A stretch of DNA of 22,115 nucleotides, taken from the NCBI GenBank assembly GCA_023416695.1, contig JAEZGY010000049.1, forward strand, positions 1 through 22,115. Direction: 5' to 3'. Each line of letters begins with the position of its first letter. Within the stretch, counting starts at the first letter, position 1. Under the pieces are notes generated by a model, which was not told the origin of the DNA, did no database searches, and saw only the letters and a list, made by a program, of their open reading frames with translations. The position numbers and the translations under genes are program-made. Below, one piece after another: positions 14,706 to 22,115 of the stretch. This DNA is from Bacillota bacterium. GTDB taxonomy: Bacteria > Bacillota > Clostridia > Lachnospirales > Lachnospiraceae.

Positions 14706-16022
14706 ATGAGAAAAGTATTGAAACGTTTATTTATATTAGTGACATGTGCTGTCTTTGCTCTAAACATATCCTTTCGTGTGTATGCGGGTGATATTGATAG
14801 CGCTAAGGGACAACTGTCTAGTATGGAGCAAAAGAAAAAGGATATGGAGAAGAAGATTGCTGCCTTAGAAAAGGAAAAAGGCAATATATCTACCTATATT
14901 CAGAAATTAGACAAACAGATGGCAGAGTTAGATGAGGAGATTACTACTATCAATGGGCAGATAGAGGAGACCTCTACCCTTCTTGATCATACAGAGGCAG
15001 AGCTTGCTAAGGCACAAGAGACACAACATGAGCAATACGATATTATGAAAGCTCGAGTGAAATATATGTTTGAAAATGGGAATGCTGATTATATTACAAT
15101 GTTATTGGAGTGCCAATCCTTAGAGGATTTACTAAATAAAGCAGAATATATTTCTAAAATTTCGGAGTATGATCAAGGATTATACACTCGATATGATGCC
15201 ACCAGACAAGATATTGAGAAGAAGCAAGCAGAGATTAAAGAGAATCTTGATAAACTCAGTACTCTTCAAGCTGATTTGCAGATTCAGAAGGATGGCTTAG
15301 ATACTTTAGTTACCAACAAACAAAAAGAACTAAAGCAGTACGAGGCAAATATCGCTTCGAATCAGGCATCTGTAGATGCTTATACAAAGGAAATTGAAGA
15401 ACAGGAAAACCGTTTGCAGGCGTTAATTGAAGCAGAGAAGAAGCGCCAAGAAGAGATAAGGAAGAAGCAGGAAGAAGAGAGAAGGCGCCAAGAGGAAGAG
15501 AGAAGACGCCAAGAGGAAGAGAAAAAGAAGCAGGAGCAACAACAACAACAGAATAACAATAGTGGTTCTAGTAGTGGCTCTGGAGAGGATAGCTCTAGCA
15601 ATGATGATAATGACTCTGTAGCAAACGGCAAGATATCTTTTAGATGGCCTTTAAGTATTAGAGGAACGATTACGTCTAGATTTGGTTATCGTATTAATCC
15701 GAAAACAGGAAGACCAGAAGGACATATTGGCCTTGATATTGCCGCTCCAAAGGGAACTCCAATTGTAGCAGCGGCATCTGGAACCGTAATCGATGCGGGC
15801 TATAATTCAGTACGAGGTAATTACGTAGTAGTTTATCATAATGCCAATTATACCACGATTTATATGCATGCTTCCAAATTAAAAGCTTCTGTAGGGCAAC
15901 AGGTGTCCAAAGGAGATACAATAGCCCTTGTAGGGACAACGGGTCAGTCTACTGGTAACCACTTGCACTTTAGCATCAAATGCAATGGTAGCTATGTAAA
16001 CCCTGAGCAATATCTTCGATAA
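14706..16022 (+). CDS. Secreted coiled-coil M23 endopeptidase (PcsB/CwlO/EnvC-like FtsEX partner)
   Basis: This 438-residue protein has a signal peptide (cleavage probably after VYA near residue 27) and two long coiled-coil stretches (about 33-115 and 165-280). Between them is a hydrophobic segment, KYMFENGNADYITMLLECQSLEDLLNKAEYI, typical of FtsEX-activated hydrolases. A Glu/Arg/Lys/Gln repeat and a Ser/Gly/Asn/Asp linker (about 283-305) precede a C-terminal LytM/M23 domain with intact zinc and catalytic residues H340, D344, H388, H419 and H421. Unlike E. coli EnvC, whose LytM domain is degenerate, this one should cut peptidoglycan itself. ATG 14706 follows AGAGGA (14695-14700); ATG 14700 overlaps the SD. 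The 40-bp gap to ftsX indicates one operon. Confidence 0.88.
   Translation: MRKVLKRLFILVTCAVFALNISFRVYAGDIDSAKGQLSSMEQKKKDMEKKIAALEKEKGNISTYIQKLDKQMAELDEEITTINGQIEETSTLLDHTEAELAKAQETQHEQYDIMKARVKYMFENGNADYITMLLECQSLEDLLNKAEYISKISEYDQGLYTRYDATRQDIEKKQAEIKENLDKLSTLQADLQIQKDGLDTLVTNKQKELKQYEANIASNQASVDAYTKEIEEQENRLQALIEAEKKRQEEIRKKQEEERRRQEEERRRQEEEKKKQEQQQQQNNNSGSSSGSGEDSSSNDDNDSVANGKISFRWPLSIRGTITSRFGYRINPKTGRPEGHIGLDIAAPKGTPIVAAASGTVIDAGYNSVRGNYVVVYHNANYTTIYMHASKLKASVGQQVSKGDTIALVGTTGQSTGNHLHFSIKCNGSYVNPEQYLR
15481..15522 (+). repeat. 21-bp tandem repeat in the hydrolase coiled coil
   Basis: Two adjacent 21-bp units (15481-15501 and 15502-15522) differ at one base and encode RRQEEER-type heptads. 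Related degenerate units extend on both sides (about 15430-15550), ending in a CAA run. The in-frame unit length means copy-number change would only lengthen or shorten the helix. Confidence 0.8.
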
Positions 16023-16118
16023 TCTGAACAAATTAGTATTTGGAATATGGTAAGGTGAAGTATCATAAAATAGATATATGGGTATCACTGTAGGTAATTT
16101 ACTAGAAAGGAAAGTGCT

Positions 16119-17429
16119 ATGGACAACAATAGGAATTACAGGGAAGAACAAAATGGTCTGTATTATAACCGAATGCAGGACGAAAGTAAGGAGAACCCTT
16201 ATGAGATGAAAGACCACCGTTTTCGCAGTGGATTACTGACCGGGGTTTCCCTATGTATCATTTTGTTGGCAGTGGCATTTGCCTTTTGGCTCTTTTTTGG
16301 AGGTTTGCCTTATTCGATTAGCTCTAATGATACAAAAGGTGAGATTAATTATAGCGCCATTGAATCGAAACTTAATCTTTTAGAGAAGTATATAGATGAT
16401 TATTATTTGGAAGGGACCGATTCTGTAGACTTTCAGGAAGGTATCTATAAAGGGTTACTTAGTAGCCTGAATGATCCTTACTCCACCTATTATACCAAGG
16501 AGGAGTATGCTGAGCTTATGGAGTCCACTTCTGGCCAATACTTCGGTATTGGAGCGTATGTGAATCAAGATCAAAGTACTGGAATTATTACCATTGTAAA
16601 GCCTTTTGAAAATGGGCCTGCTGCCAAAGCAGGAATTCTACCTAATGATATCCTATACTCCGTCGCAGGCGAACAGGTGACTGGTAAGGATTTAACCGAA
16701 GTGGTAAATGACATGAAGGGGAAGAAGAATACTACTGTCCGTCTAGAGGTTCTTCGTGGTGATAGTACTACACCAATTGCGGTAGATGTGGTAAGAGACA
16801 AGGTAGAGGTTCCAACCATCACATATAAGATGATGAAGGATAACATTGGCTATATCCAGATTACTGAGTTTGATGAGGTAACGGCTAGTCAATTTAAAAA
16901 GGCCTTAGAACAGCTAAATGGTCAGGGTATGGAAGGTCTCGTCATTGATCTTCGTGATAACCCAGGAGGGCTTTTGGATACGGTAGTATCCATGCTAGAT
17001 GAGATGGTAGGAAAGGGAATGCTAGTGTATACCAAGGATAAATACGGAGAAGGCGACGAGTACAAATCTAAGGATGGCAAAAACTTTAATAAGCCATTAG
17101 CACTGTTGATTAATGGTTACAGTGCCAGTGCCTCAGAAGTATTTGCAGGCTGTATCCAGGATTATGGAATTGGCACCTTAGTAGGAACCACCAGCTTTGG
17201 GAAAGGTATCGTACAGAATATTTACCGACTAAGTGATGGCTCTGCTGTGAAGCTCACCGTTTCCAAATACTATACCCCTAATGGCCGTAATATCCATGGT
17301 ACTGGTATTGAACCTGATGTTAAGGTAGAGCTGAATGAAGAGGCAAAAGGTGCACCCTCCATTGATAGTAGCAAGGATAATCAGCTTCAGAAGGCAATTG
17401 AGATTGTAGAAGAAAAGATAAATAAGTAA
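16119..17429 (+). CDS. S41 C-terminal processing peptidase (CtpA/CtpB type)
   Basis: This 436-residue serine protease has a cytoplasmic N-terminus of about 37 residues, one membrane helix (38-61), an S41 N-terminal helical part (80-135), a PDZ domain (about 136-222, with YFGIGAYV and KAGILPNDILYSVAG) and the tail-specific protease core. The catalytic triad is S337 (SASASE), K362 (FGKG) and Q366, with spacings of 25 and 4 as in CtpB. It probably acts outside the membrane on unfolded or secreted C-termini. An A/G-rich SD (AGAAAGGAAAG) precedes the ATG. Its position after ftsEX and the hydrolase makes that module a possible target; Bacillus ctpB also lies near ftsEX. It ends in a terminator, which separates it from uvrB. 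Confidence 0.9.
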   Translation: MDNNRNYREEQNGLYYNRMQDESKENPYEMKDHRFRSGLLTGVSLCIILLAVAFAFWLFFGGLPYSISSNDTKGEINYSAIESKLNLLEKYIDDYYLEGTDSVDFQEGIYKGLLSSLNDPYSTYYTKEEYAELMESTSGQYFGIGAYVNQDQSTGIITIVKPFENGPAAKAGILPNDILYSVAGEQVTGKDLTEVVNDMKGKKNTTVRLEVLRGDSTTPIAVDVVRDKVEVPTITYKMMKDNIGYIQITEFDEVTASQFKKALEQLNGQGMEGLVIDLRDNPGGLLDTVVSMLDEMVGKGMLVYTKDKYGEGDEYKSKDGKNFNKPLALLINGYSASASEVFAGCIQDYGIGTLVGTTSFGKGIVQNIYRLSDGSAVKLTVSKYYTPNGRNIHGTGIEPDVKVELNEEAKGAPSIDSSKDNQLQKAIEIVEEKINK

Positions 17430-17444
17430 ATAGAGTAATAAAGT

Positions 17445-17486
17445 CGCGGAAGTAACCTTAAGTAAGATTACTTCCGCGTTATTATT
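17445..17486 (+). terminator. Terminator after the ctp gene
   Basis: A perfect 11-bp GC-rich stem, CGCGGAAGTAA (17445-17455) / TTACTTCCGCG (17468-17478), has a 12-nt loop and is followed by TTATTATTT. Confidence 0.8.
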
Positions 17487-17492
17487 TGCAAT

Positions 17493-17506
17493 CGAACAAA
17501 TATTCG
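17493..17506. promoter_or_regulatory. LexA (DinR-type) SOS box upstream of uvrBA
   Basis: CGAACAAATATTCG matches the Gram-positive LexA operator CGAACATATGTTCG at 12 of 14 positions and sits inside a longer palindrome with 7-bp arms (AATCGAA/TTCGATT). It ends 8 bp before the -35 of the uvrB promoter, a position that allows repression. uvrB and uvrA are classical SOS genes. Confidence 0.7.
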
Positions 17507-17514
17507 ATTTTTGA

Positions 17515-17543
17515 TTGTACTTTTTAGGTGATTGTGCTATAAT
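17515..17543 (+). promoter_or_regulatory. Sigma-A promoter for uvrBA
   Basis: TTGTAC (17515-17520), a 17-bp spacer, and a perfect TATAAT (17538-17543) with extended TGC (17535-17537). The leader to the uvrB ATG is about 50 nt. Confidence 0.7.
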
Positions 17544-17599
17544 TATTCCAATTTATGCGGATAATATAGTAAAACAAGGAACAGTTTCGGGAGGTTATT

Positions 17600-19582
17600 A
17601 TGGAGCATTTTGAACTAGTATCTGAATATGCGCCAACTGGGGACCAGCCGGAGGCGATTAAGCAATTAGTAGAAGGGTTTAAAGAGGGTAACCAATTTCA
17701 GACTTTGCTTGGTGTGACTGGATCTGGTAAGACATTTACCATGGCGAATATCATTCAAGCACTCAATGTGCCAACCCTCATTATTGCACATAACAAGACT
17801 CTGGCAGGGCAGCTTTACGGGGAATTCAAAGAATTCTTTCCCAACAATGCGGTAGAGTATTTTGTGAGCTATTATGATTATTACCAACCGGAGGCGTATG
17901 TGCCTTCCAGTGATACTTATATAGAGAAGGATTCGGCAATTAATGAAGAGATTGATAAGCTAAGGCACTCCGCGACAGCAGCTTTAGCAGAACGAAGGGA
18001 CGTTATTATCGTAGCCAGTGTATCCTGTATCTATGGATTAGGTGACCCCATTGACTATCAGAGCATGGTGCTTTCCGTACGACCAGGAATGATAAAGGAC
18101 AGAGACGAAGTAATCCGTCGTCTTATTGATATTCAATATACTAGAAACGATATGGATTTTCATCGTGGAACCTTTCGAGTACGTGGCGATGTGGTGGAGA
18201 TCTTTCCTTCCAACTCCAGTGAGCATGCTTATCGTATTGAATTCTTTGGAGATGAGATTGAGAGAATCTGTGAAATAGATGTGTTAACAGGAGAAGTGCT
18301 ATGTACCTTGGGACATATTGCGGTCTTTCCTGCTTCCCACTACGTAGTGCCTCCTGAGAAGATGGAGAAGGCCATTAAGGAGATTGAAGAGGAGCTAGAA
18401 GAACGAGTACGGTATTTTAAGAGTGAGGACAAACTATTAGAGGCACAACGTATCTCAGAGCGGACCAACTTTGATATTGAGATGCTTCGTGAGACTGGTT
18501 TCTGTTCTGGTATTGAGAACTATTCCAGAGTCATGGCAGGCTTAGAACCAGGAGCAACCCCGCACACCTTGATGGATTATTTTGCAGATGATTTTCTTAT
18601 TATTGTAGATGAGTCTCACATTACTATACCACAGGTTCGTGGTATGTATGCAGGAGATAGATCCCGTAAGATGACCTTAGTGGACTATGGTTTCCGTTTG
18701 CCAAGCGCCTTAGATAACCGTCCACTAAACTTTAACGAATTTGAGAATAAGATCAATCAGATGTTATTCGTTTCAGCTACTCCTAATGTGTATGAGAAGG
18801 ACCATGAACTACTTCGTGCAGAGCAGATTATTCGTCCTACTGGACTCCTTGATCCAGAGGTCTTTGTGCGCCCTGTTGAAGGTCAGATTGATGATCTAGT
18901 GTCTGAGGTGAATAAGGAAACTGCCAAGAAGAATAAGGTGCTTGTGACAACACTAACCAAGCGAATGGCAGAGGATTTGACACAATATATGAAGGAGGTA
19001 GGGATTCGAGTACGATACCTACATTCAGATATCGATACCTTAGAACGTGCCGAGATTATTCGAGATATGAGACTAGATGTCTTTGATGTACTTGTGGGAA
19101 TTAACCTTCTTCGAGAGGGCCTAGACATTCCAGAGGTTACCTTAGTGGCTATTATTGATGCGGATAAGGAAGGCTTCCTTCGTTCCGAGACTTCCCTCAT
19201 CCAGACCATCGGTCGTGCTGCCCGTAATGCAGAAGGCAGGGTTATTATGTATGCCGACAAGATGACGGATTCCATGAAGAATGCTATCTCGGAGACGGAG
19301 CGTAGACGTGGAATTCAGGCTGCTTATAACAAGGCTCATGGGATTACTCCAACTACCATTAAGAAGAAGGTGCGAGATCTTATCGCTATCTCTAAGAAGG
19401 CGGAACAGACCATTAATAAGCTGGAGAAAGACCCAGAATCAATGAGCAAGGCTGAATTAGAGGCATTGATTAAGAAAGTAACCAAACAGATGAATAGTGC
19501 AGCAGCAGATCTGAACTTTGAACAGGCGGCCATTTTACGTGACCAGCTGATGGAGCTTCGCAAACTGCTGGCAGATGATTAA
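17600..19582 (+). CDS. uvrB: Excinuclease ABC subunit B
   Basis: The full-length 660-residue UvrB contains Walker A GVTGSGKT (38-45), the DNA-clamping beta-hairpin region YYDYYQPEAYVPSSDTYIEKD, and the helicase motif DESHITIPQVRGMY. Later helicase motifs include FVSATPN and QTIGRAARN, and the C-terminal UVR coiled coil (about 622-657, EALIKKVTKQMNSAAADLNFEQAAILRDQL) recruits UvrC. It verifies damage after UvrA loading and positions UvrC for incision. GGGAGG lies just before ATG. The gene is preceded by an SOS box and followed after 24 bp by uvrA. No missing motif was noticed. Confidence 0.97.
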   Translation: MEHFELVSEYAPTGDQPEAIKQLVEGFKEGNQFQTLLGVTGSGKTFTMANIIQALNVPTLIIAHNKTLAGQLYGEFKEFFPNNAVEYFVSYYDYYQPEAYVPSSDTYIEKDSAINEEIDKLRHSATAALAERRDVIIVASVSCIYGLGDPIDYQSMVLSVRPGMIKDRDEVIRRLIDIQYTRNDMDFHRGTFRVRGDVVEIFPSNSSEHAYRIEFFGDEIERICEIDVLTGEVLCTLGHIAVFPASHYVVPPEKMEKAIKEIEEELEERVRYFKSEDKLLEAQRISERTNFDIEMLRETGFCSGIENYSRVMAGLEPGATPHTLMDYFADDFLIIVDESHITIPQVRGMYAGDRSRKMTLVDYGFRLPSALDNRPLNFNEFENKINQMLFVSATPNVYEKDHELLRAEQIIRPTGLLDPEVFVRPVEGQIDDLVSEVNKETAKKNKVLVTTLTKRMAEDLTQYMKEVGIRVRYLHSDIDTLERAEIIRDMRLDVFDVLVGINLLREGLDIPEVTLVAIIDADKEGFLRSETSLIQTIGRAARNAEGRVIMYADKMTDSMKNAISETERRRGIQAAYNKAHGITPTTIKKKVRDLIAISKKAEQTINKLEKDPESMSKAELEALIKKVTKQMNSAAADLNFEQAAILRDQLMELRKLLADD

Positions 19583-19606
19583 TTGGAACGAGAGAGGCTG
19601 TAAACT

Positions 19607-22115
19607 ATGGATAGAAAACATTTTATTAAGATTAGAGGTGCTAAGGAACACAATCTGAAGAATATCTCAGTGGATATTCCAAGAGACGAGTTTGTTGTAC
19701 TAACTGGACTAAGTGGTTCAGGAAAGTCATCCTTAGCATTTGATACCATATATGCAGAAGGACAAAGGAGATACATGGAATCCTTGTCCTCCTATGCTAG
19801 ACAATTTTTAGGGCAGATGGAGAAGCCTAATGTGGAAAGTATCGAAGGACTATCCCCTGCTATCTCTATTGACCAGAAGTCTACCAATCGTAATCCACGT
19901 TCTACCGTTGGTACGGTAACGGAGATCTATGACTACCTTCGTCTACTGTATGCAAGGGTAGGAATTCCCCATTGTCCAAGCTGTGGCAAGGAGATTAAGC
20001 GTCAATCCGTAGACCAGATGGTAGAAGAGGTTATGAAGCTTCCTGAGAGGACGAAGATTCAACTTCTGGCACCTGTAGTAAGAGGTCGTAAGGGAGAGCA
20101 TACGAAGCTTTTTGATCGTGCCAAGAAGAGTGGTTATGTCCGCGTGATTGTAGATGGCAATCAGTTTGAATTATCCGAAGAGATTAAGCTAGATAAGAAT
20201 AAGAAGCATAACATAGAGATTGTGGTAGACCGTCTCGTTGTAAAGGAAGGAATAGAGAAGCGACTGACGGATTCTATTGAGAATGTACTAAAGCTAGCAG
20301 AAGGGCTGATGATTGTGGATGTCATTGATGGAGAGCCAATGAACTTTTCTGAAAGCTTCTCCTGTCCCGACTGTGGAATTAGTATTGATGAGATTGAACC
20401 AAGGAGTTTCTCCTTTAATAACCCCTTTGGTGCCTGCCCACATTGCGCAGGAATTGGATACAAGATGGAGTTTGATGAGGAGCTCATGATTCCAGACAAG
20501 AGCTTAAGCTTAAATGAAGGGGCGTTTCAGGTAACTGGTTGGCAATCTAGCTCAGACCCAAGTAGCTTTAGCCATTGTATCCTAGAAGCCTTAGCCAAGG
20601 AATATAAGTTTAGTCTAGATACCCCATATAATAAGCTTCCAGAGAAGATTAGGAATATCCTCATTCACGGAACCAACGGGAAGAAGGTGCCTGTGCACTA
20701 TACTGGGCAAAGAGGCTATGGTGTGTATGATGTAGCCTTTGAAGGCTTGATTCTTAATACTCAAAGGAGATACAGGGAAACTGGTTCTGAGACCATGAGG
20801 CAGGAGTATGAAAGCTTTATGCAAATTACTCCATGTAGCTTCTGCGGTGGCAAGCGTTTGAAACCAGAATCCCTAGCTGTTACCGTAGGTGATAAAAACA
20901 TCTCTGATGTCACAGAGTTATCCATTCGAGACCTAGCAAGCTTTTTTGAACAGCTACAGCTGACCAAGAACCAAGCAAAGATTGGGGAGATGGTCTTAAA
21001 GGAGATTAAGGCTCGGGTTGGCTTTATGGTGAATGTAGGATTAGACTATTTAACCCTAGCAAGAGCTACCGGTAGCTTATCTGGTGGAGAAGCACAACGT
21101 ATTCGTCTAGCAACCCAGATTGGTTCAGGCCTAGTGGGTGTGGTGTATATTCTTGATGAACCAAGTATCGGTCTTCACCAAAGAGACAATGACAAGCTCT
21201 TAGCTGCCCTAAAGCGACTGAAGGACCTTGGCAATACCTTACTTGTAGTAGAGCATGACGAGGATACCATGTTTGCAGCAGATTATATTGTGGATATCGG
21301 TCCTGGTGCAGGAGAGCACGGTGGACAAGTTATTGCTACTGGTGATGCCCATGCTATTATGGCGTGTCCAGAATCCATTACAGGAGCCTACCTCAGTGGT
21401 AGGGTTCATATTCCAGTTCCTAAGGAACGTAGGAAGCCAACGGGTTGGCTTAAGGTATTAGGAGCAACCCAGAATAACCTTAAGGATATCGATGCTGAGA
21501 TTCCACTGGGAGTGATGACAGCAGTCACTGGGGTATCTGGTTCTGGTAAGAGCTCTCTTGTCAATGAGATTATCTACAAACGCCTTGCCAAAGAACTGAA
21601 TCGTGCAAGATGCATTCCAGGAGCCCATAAGGGAATGCGAGGAATCAAGAACTTAGATAAGGTAATTGATATTGACCAGTCTCCAATTGGTAGAACTCCA
21701 CGTTCTAACCCGGCAACCTATACAGGGGTATTCGATCAGATTCGTGATTTATTTGCCGCTACTCCAGATGCCAAGGAAAGAGGCTATAAGAAAGGGCGCT
21801 TTAGCTTTAACATCAAAGGCGGCCGTTGTGAAGCTTGCAGTGGTGACGGTATCATTAAGATAGAGATGAATTTCCTGCCAGATGTTTATGTGCCATGTGA
21901 GGTATGTGAAGGCAAGCGCTACAACAGAGAGACCTTAGAGGTCAAATATAAAGGAAAGAATATCTATGATGTTCTGAATATGACAGTAGAAGAAGCCTTA
22001 ACCTTCTTTGAAAATATGCCAAACATTCGTCGTAAGATAGAAACGCTGAACGATGTGGGACTCTCTTATATTAGACTCGGCCAGCCATCCACTACGTTAT
22101 CCGGTGGGGAAGCTC
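19607..22115 (+). CDS. uvrA: Excinuclease ABC subunit A, 3' truncated by window edge
   Basis: The frame is open from ATG 19607 to the window end, giving 836 complete codons of the roughly 940 usual for UvrA; no stop or frameshift was met in translation. It has the first Walker A GLSGSGKSS (34-42), a CPSCG motif, the insertion-domain zinc module (CPDCG ... CPHCAG), the first signature LSGGEAQRIRLATQIG and Walker B ILDEPSIGLHQRDN. These are followed by the second Walker A GVSGSGKSS, the C-terminal zinc finger (CEACSGDG ... CEVCEG), and the second LSGGEA at the very edge. It recognises DNA damage as a dimer and loads UvrB. AGAGAGG is the SD; the 24-bp gap to uvrB supports an SOS-controlled operon. 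Confidence 0.97.
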   Translation, partial: MDRKHFIKIRGAKEHNLKNISVDIPRDEFVVLTGLSGSGKSSLAFDTIYAEGQRRYMESLSSYARQFLGQMEKPNVESIEGLSPAISIDQKSTNRNPRSTVGTVTEIYDYLRLLYARVGIPHCPSCGKEIKRQSVDQMVEEVMKLPERTKIQLLAPVVRGRKGEHTKLFDRAKKSGYVRVIVDGNQFELSEEIKLDKNKKHNIEIVVDRLVVKEGIEKRLTDSIENVLKLAEGLMIVDVIDGEPMNFSESFSCPDCGISIDEIEPRSFSFNNPFGACPHCAGIGYKMEFDEELMIPDKSLSLNEGAFQVTGWQSSSDPSSFSHCILEALAKEYKFSLDTPYNKLPEKIRNILIHGTNGKKVPVHYTGQRGYGVYDVAFEGLILNTQRRYRETGSETMRQEYESFMQITPCSFCGGKRLKPESLAVTVGDKNISDVTELSIRDLASFFEQLQLTKNQAKIGEMVLKEIKARVGFMVNVGLDYLTLARATGSLSGGEAQRIRLATQIGSGLVGVVYILDEPSIGLHQRDNDKLLAALKRLKDLGNTLLVVEHDEDTMFAADYIVDIGPGAGEHGGQVIATGDAHAIMACPESITGAYLSGRVHIPVPKERRKPTGWLKVLGATQNNLKDIDAEIPLGVMTAVTGVSGSGKSSLVNEIIYKRLAKELNRARCIPGAHKGMRGIKNLDKVIDIDQSPIGRTPRSNPATYTGVFDQIRDLFAATPDAKERGYKKGRFSFNIKGGRCEACSGDGIIKIEMNFLPDVYVPCEVCEGKRYNRETLEVKYKGKNIYDVLNMTVEEALTFFENMPNIRRKIETLNDVGLSYIRLGQPSTTLSGGEA

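Noticed and set aside
15380..15631. Minus-strand frame rich in Ser, Phe and Cys opposite the hydrolase repeat
   Set aside because: Its composition is the mirror of the GAA/GAG/CAA repeat on the plus strand; no SD or family match.
18883..19275. 130-residue minus-strand frame inside uvrB
   Set aside because: Ser/Arg/Thr-rich shadow of a conserved coding region; no ribosome site or recognisable domain.
21255..21863. Short plus-strand frames inside uvrA that might suggest a frameshift
   Set aside because: The uvrA frame was followed codon by codon through this region and stays open with the expected motifs.
1..22115. CRISPR arrays, tRNA/rRNA genes, insertion sequences, phage or toxin-antitoxin genes
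   Set aside because: No regularly spaced repeats, tRNA-like cloverleaf sequence, transposase or integrase motifs were seen on either strand.

Overview
The window looks like chromosomal DNA from a low-GC Gram-positive anaerobe of the class Clostridia, most likely Lachnospiraceae. The reasons are AT-rich, AGA/ATA-rich coding, strong AGGAGG-type ribosome sites, stand-alone CarD and XRE-desulfoferrodoxin proteins, an FtsEX/M23/CtpA block followed by uvrBA, and no outer-membrane genes. No rRNA, tRNA, CRISPR array, insertion sequence or phage gene was found. The species assignment is inference.

Layout. (1) 1-2298: the 3' part of a DHA2-type drug/proton antiporter, then an XRE regulator fused to a desulfoferrodoxin-like metal domain, and a cysteine-rich DUF3795 protein 17 bp downstream. 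(2) 2409-5350: a membrane GGDEF protein, a CarD-like RNA polymerase-binding regulator ending in a strong terminator, and a tRNA-dihydrouridine synthase. (3) 5351-7662: an iron-type NADPH alcohol dehydrogenase (YqhD/Bdh type) and, convergent to it across a shared hairpin, a YmfI-like short-chain reductase. (4) 7760-10261: from a promoter divergent to that reductase, a likely three-gene operon of a degenerate LytR-CpsA-Psr-like membrane protein, a degenerate WecG/TagA-like protein and a YitT-family membrane protein. (5) 10463-12972: an MsmX/UgpC-type shared sugar-ABC ATPase with tandem terminators, then a CdaR/PucR-type regulator. (6) 13009-17429: ftsE, ftsX, a secreted coiled-coil M23 endopeptidase and an S41 C-terminal processing protease. 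This is the cell-wall hydrolase activation module. (7) 17493-22115: a LexA-type SOS box and promoter, uvrB, and the first 836 codons of uvrA, which runs off the right edge.

Most of the window is core genome. FtsEX is expected to couple ATP hydrolysis to activation of the M23 hydrolase encoded next to it, and UvrA with UvrB forms the damage-recognition part of nucleotide excision repair. The less ordinary items are the XRE-desulfoferrodoxin fusion with nearly all metal ligands present but the usual lysine absent, the adjacent LCP-like and TagA-like proteins that both lack expected catalytic residues, the enlarged last extracytoplasmic loop of the efflux protein, and a clear SOS operator before uvrBA. 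No wholly new system is evident.
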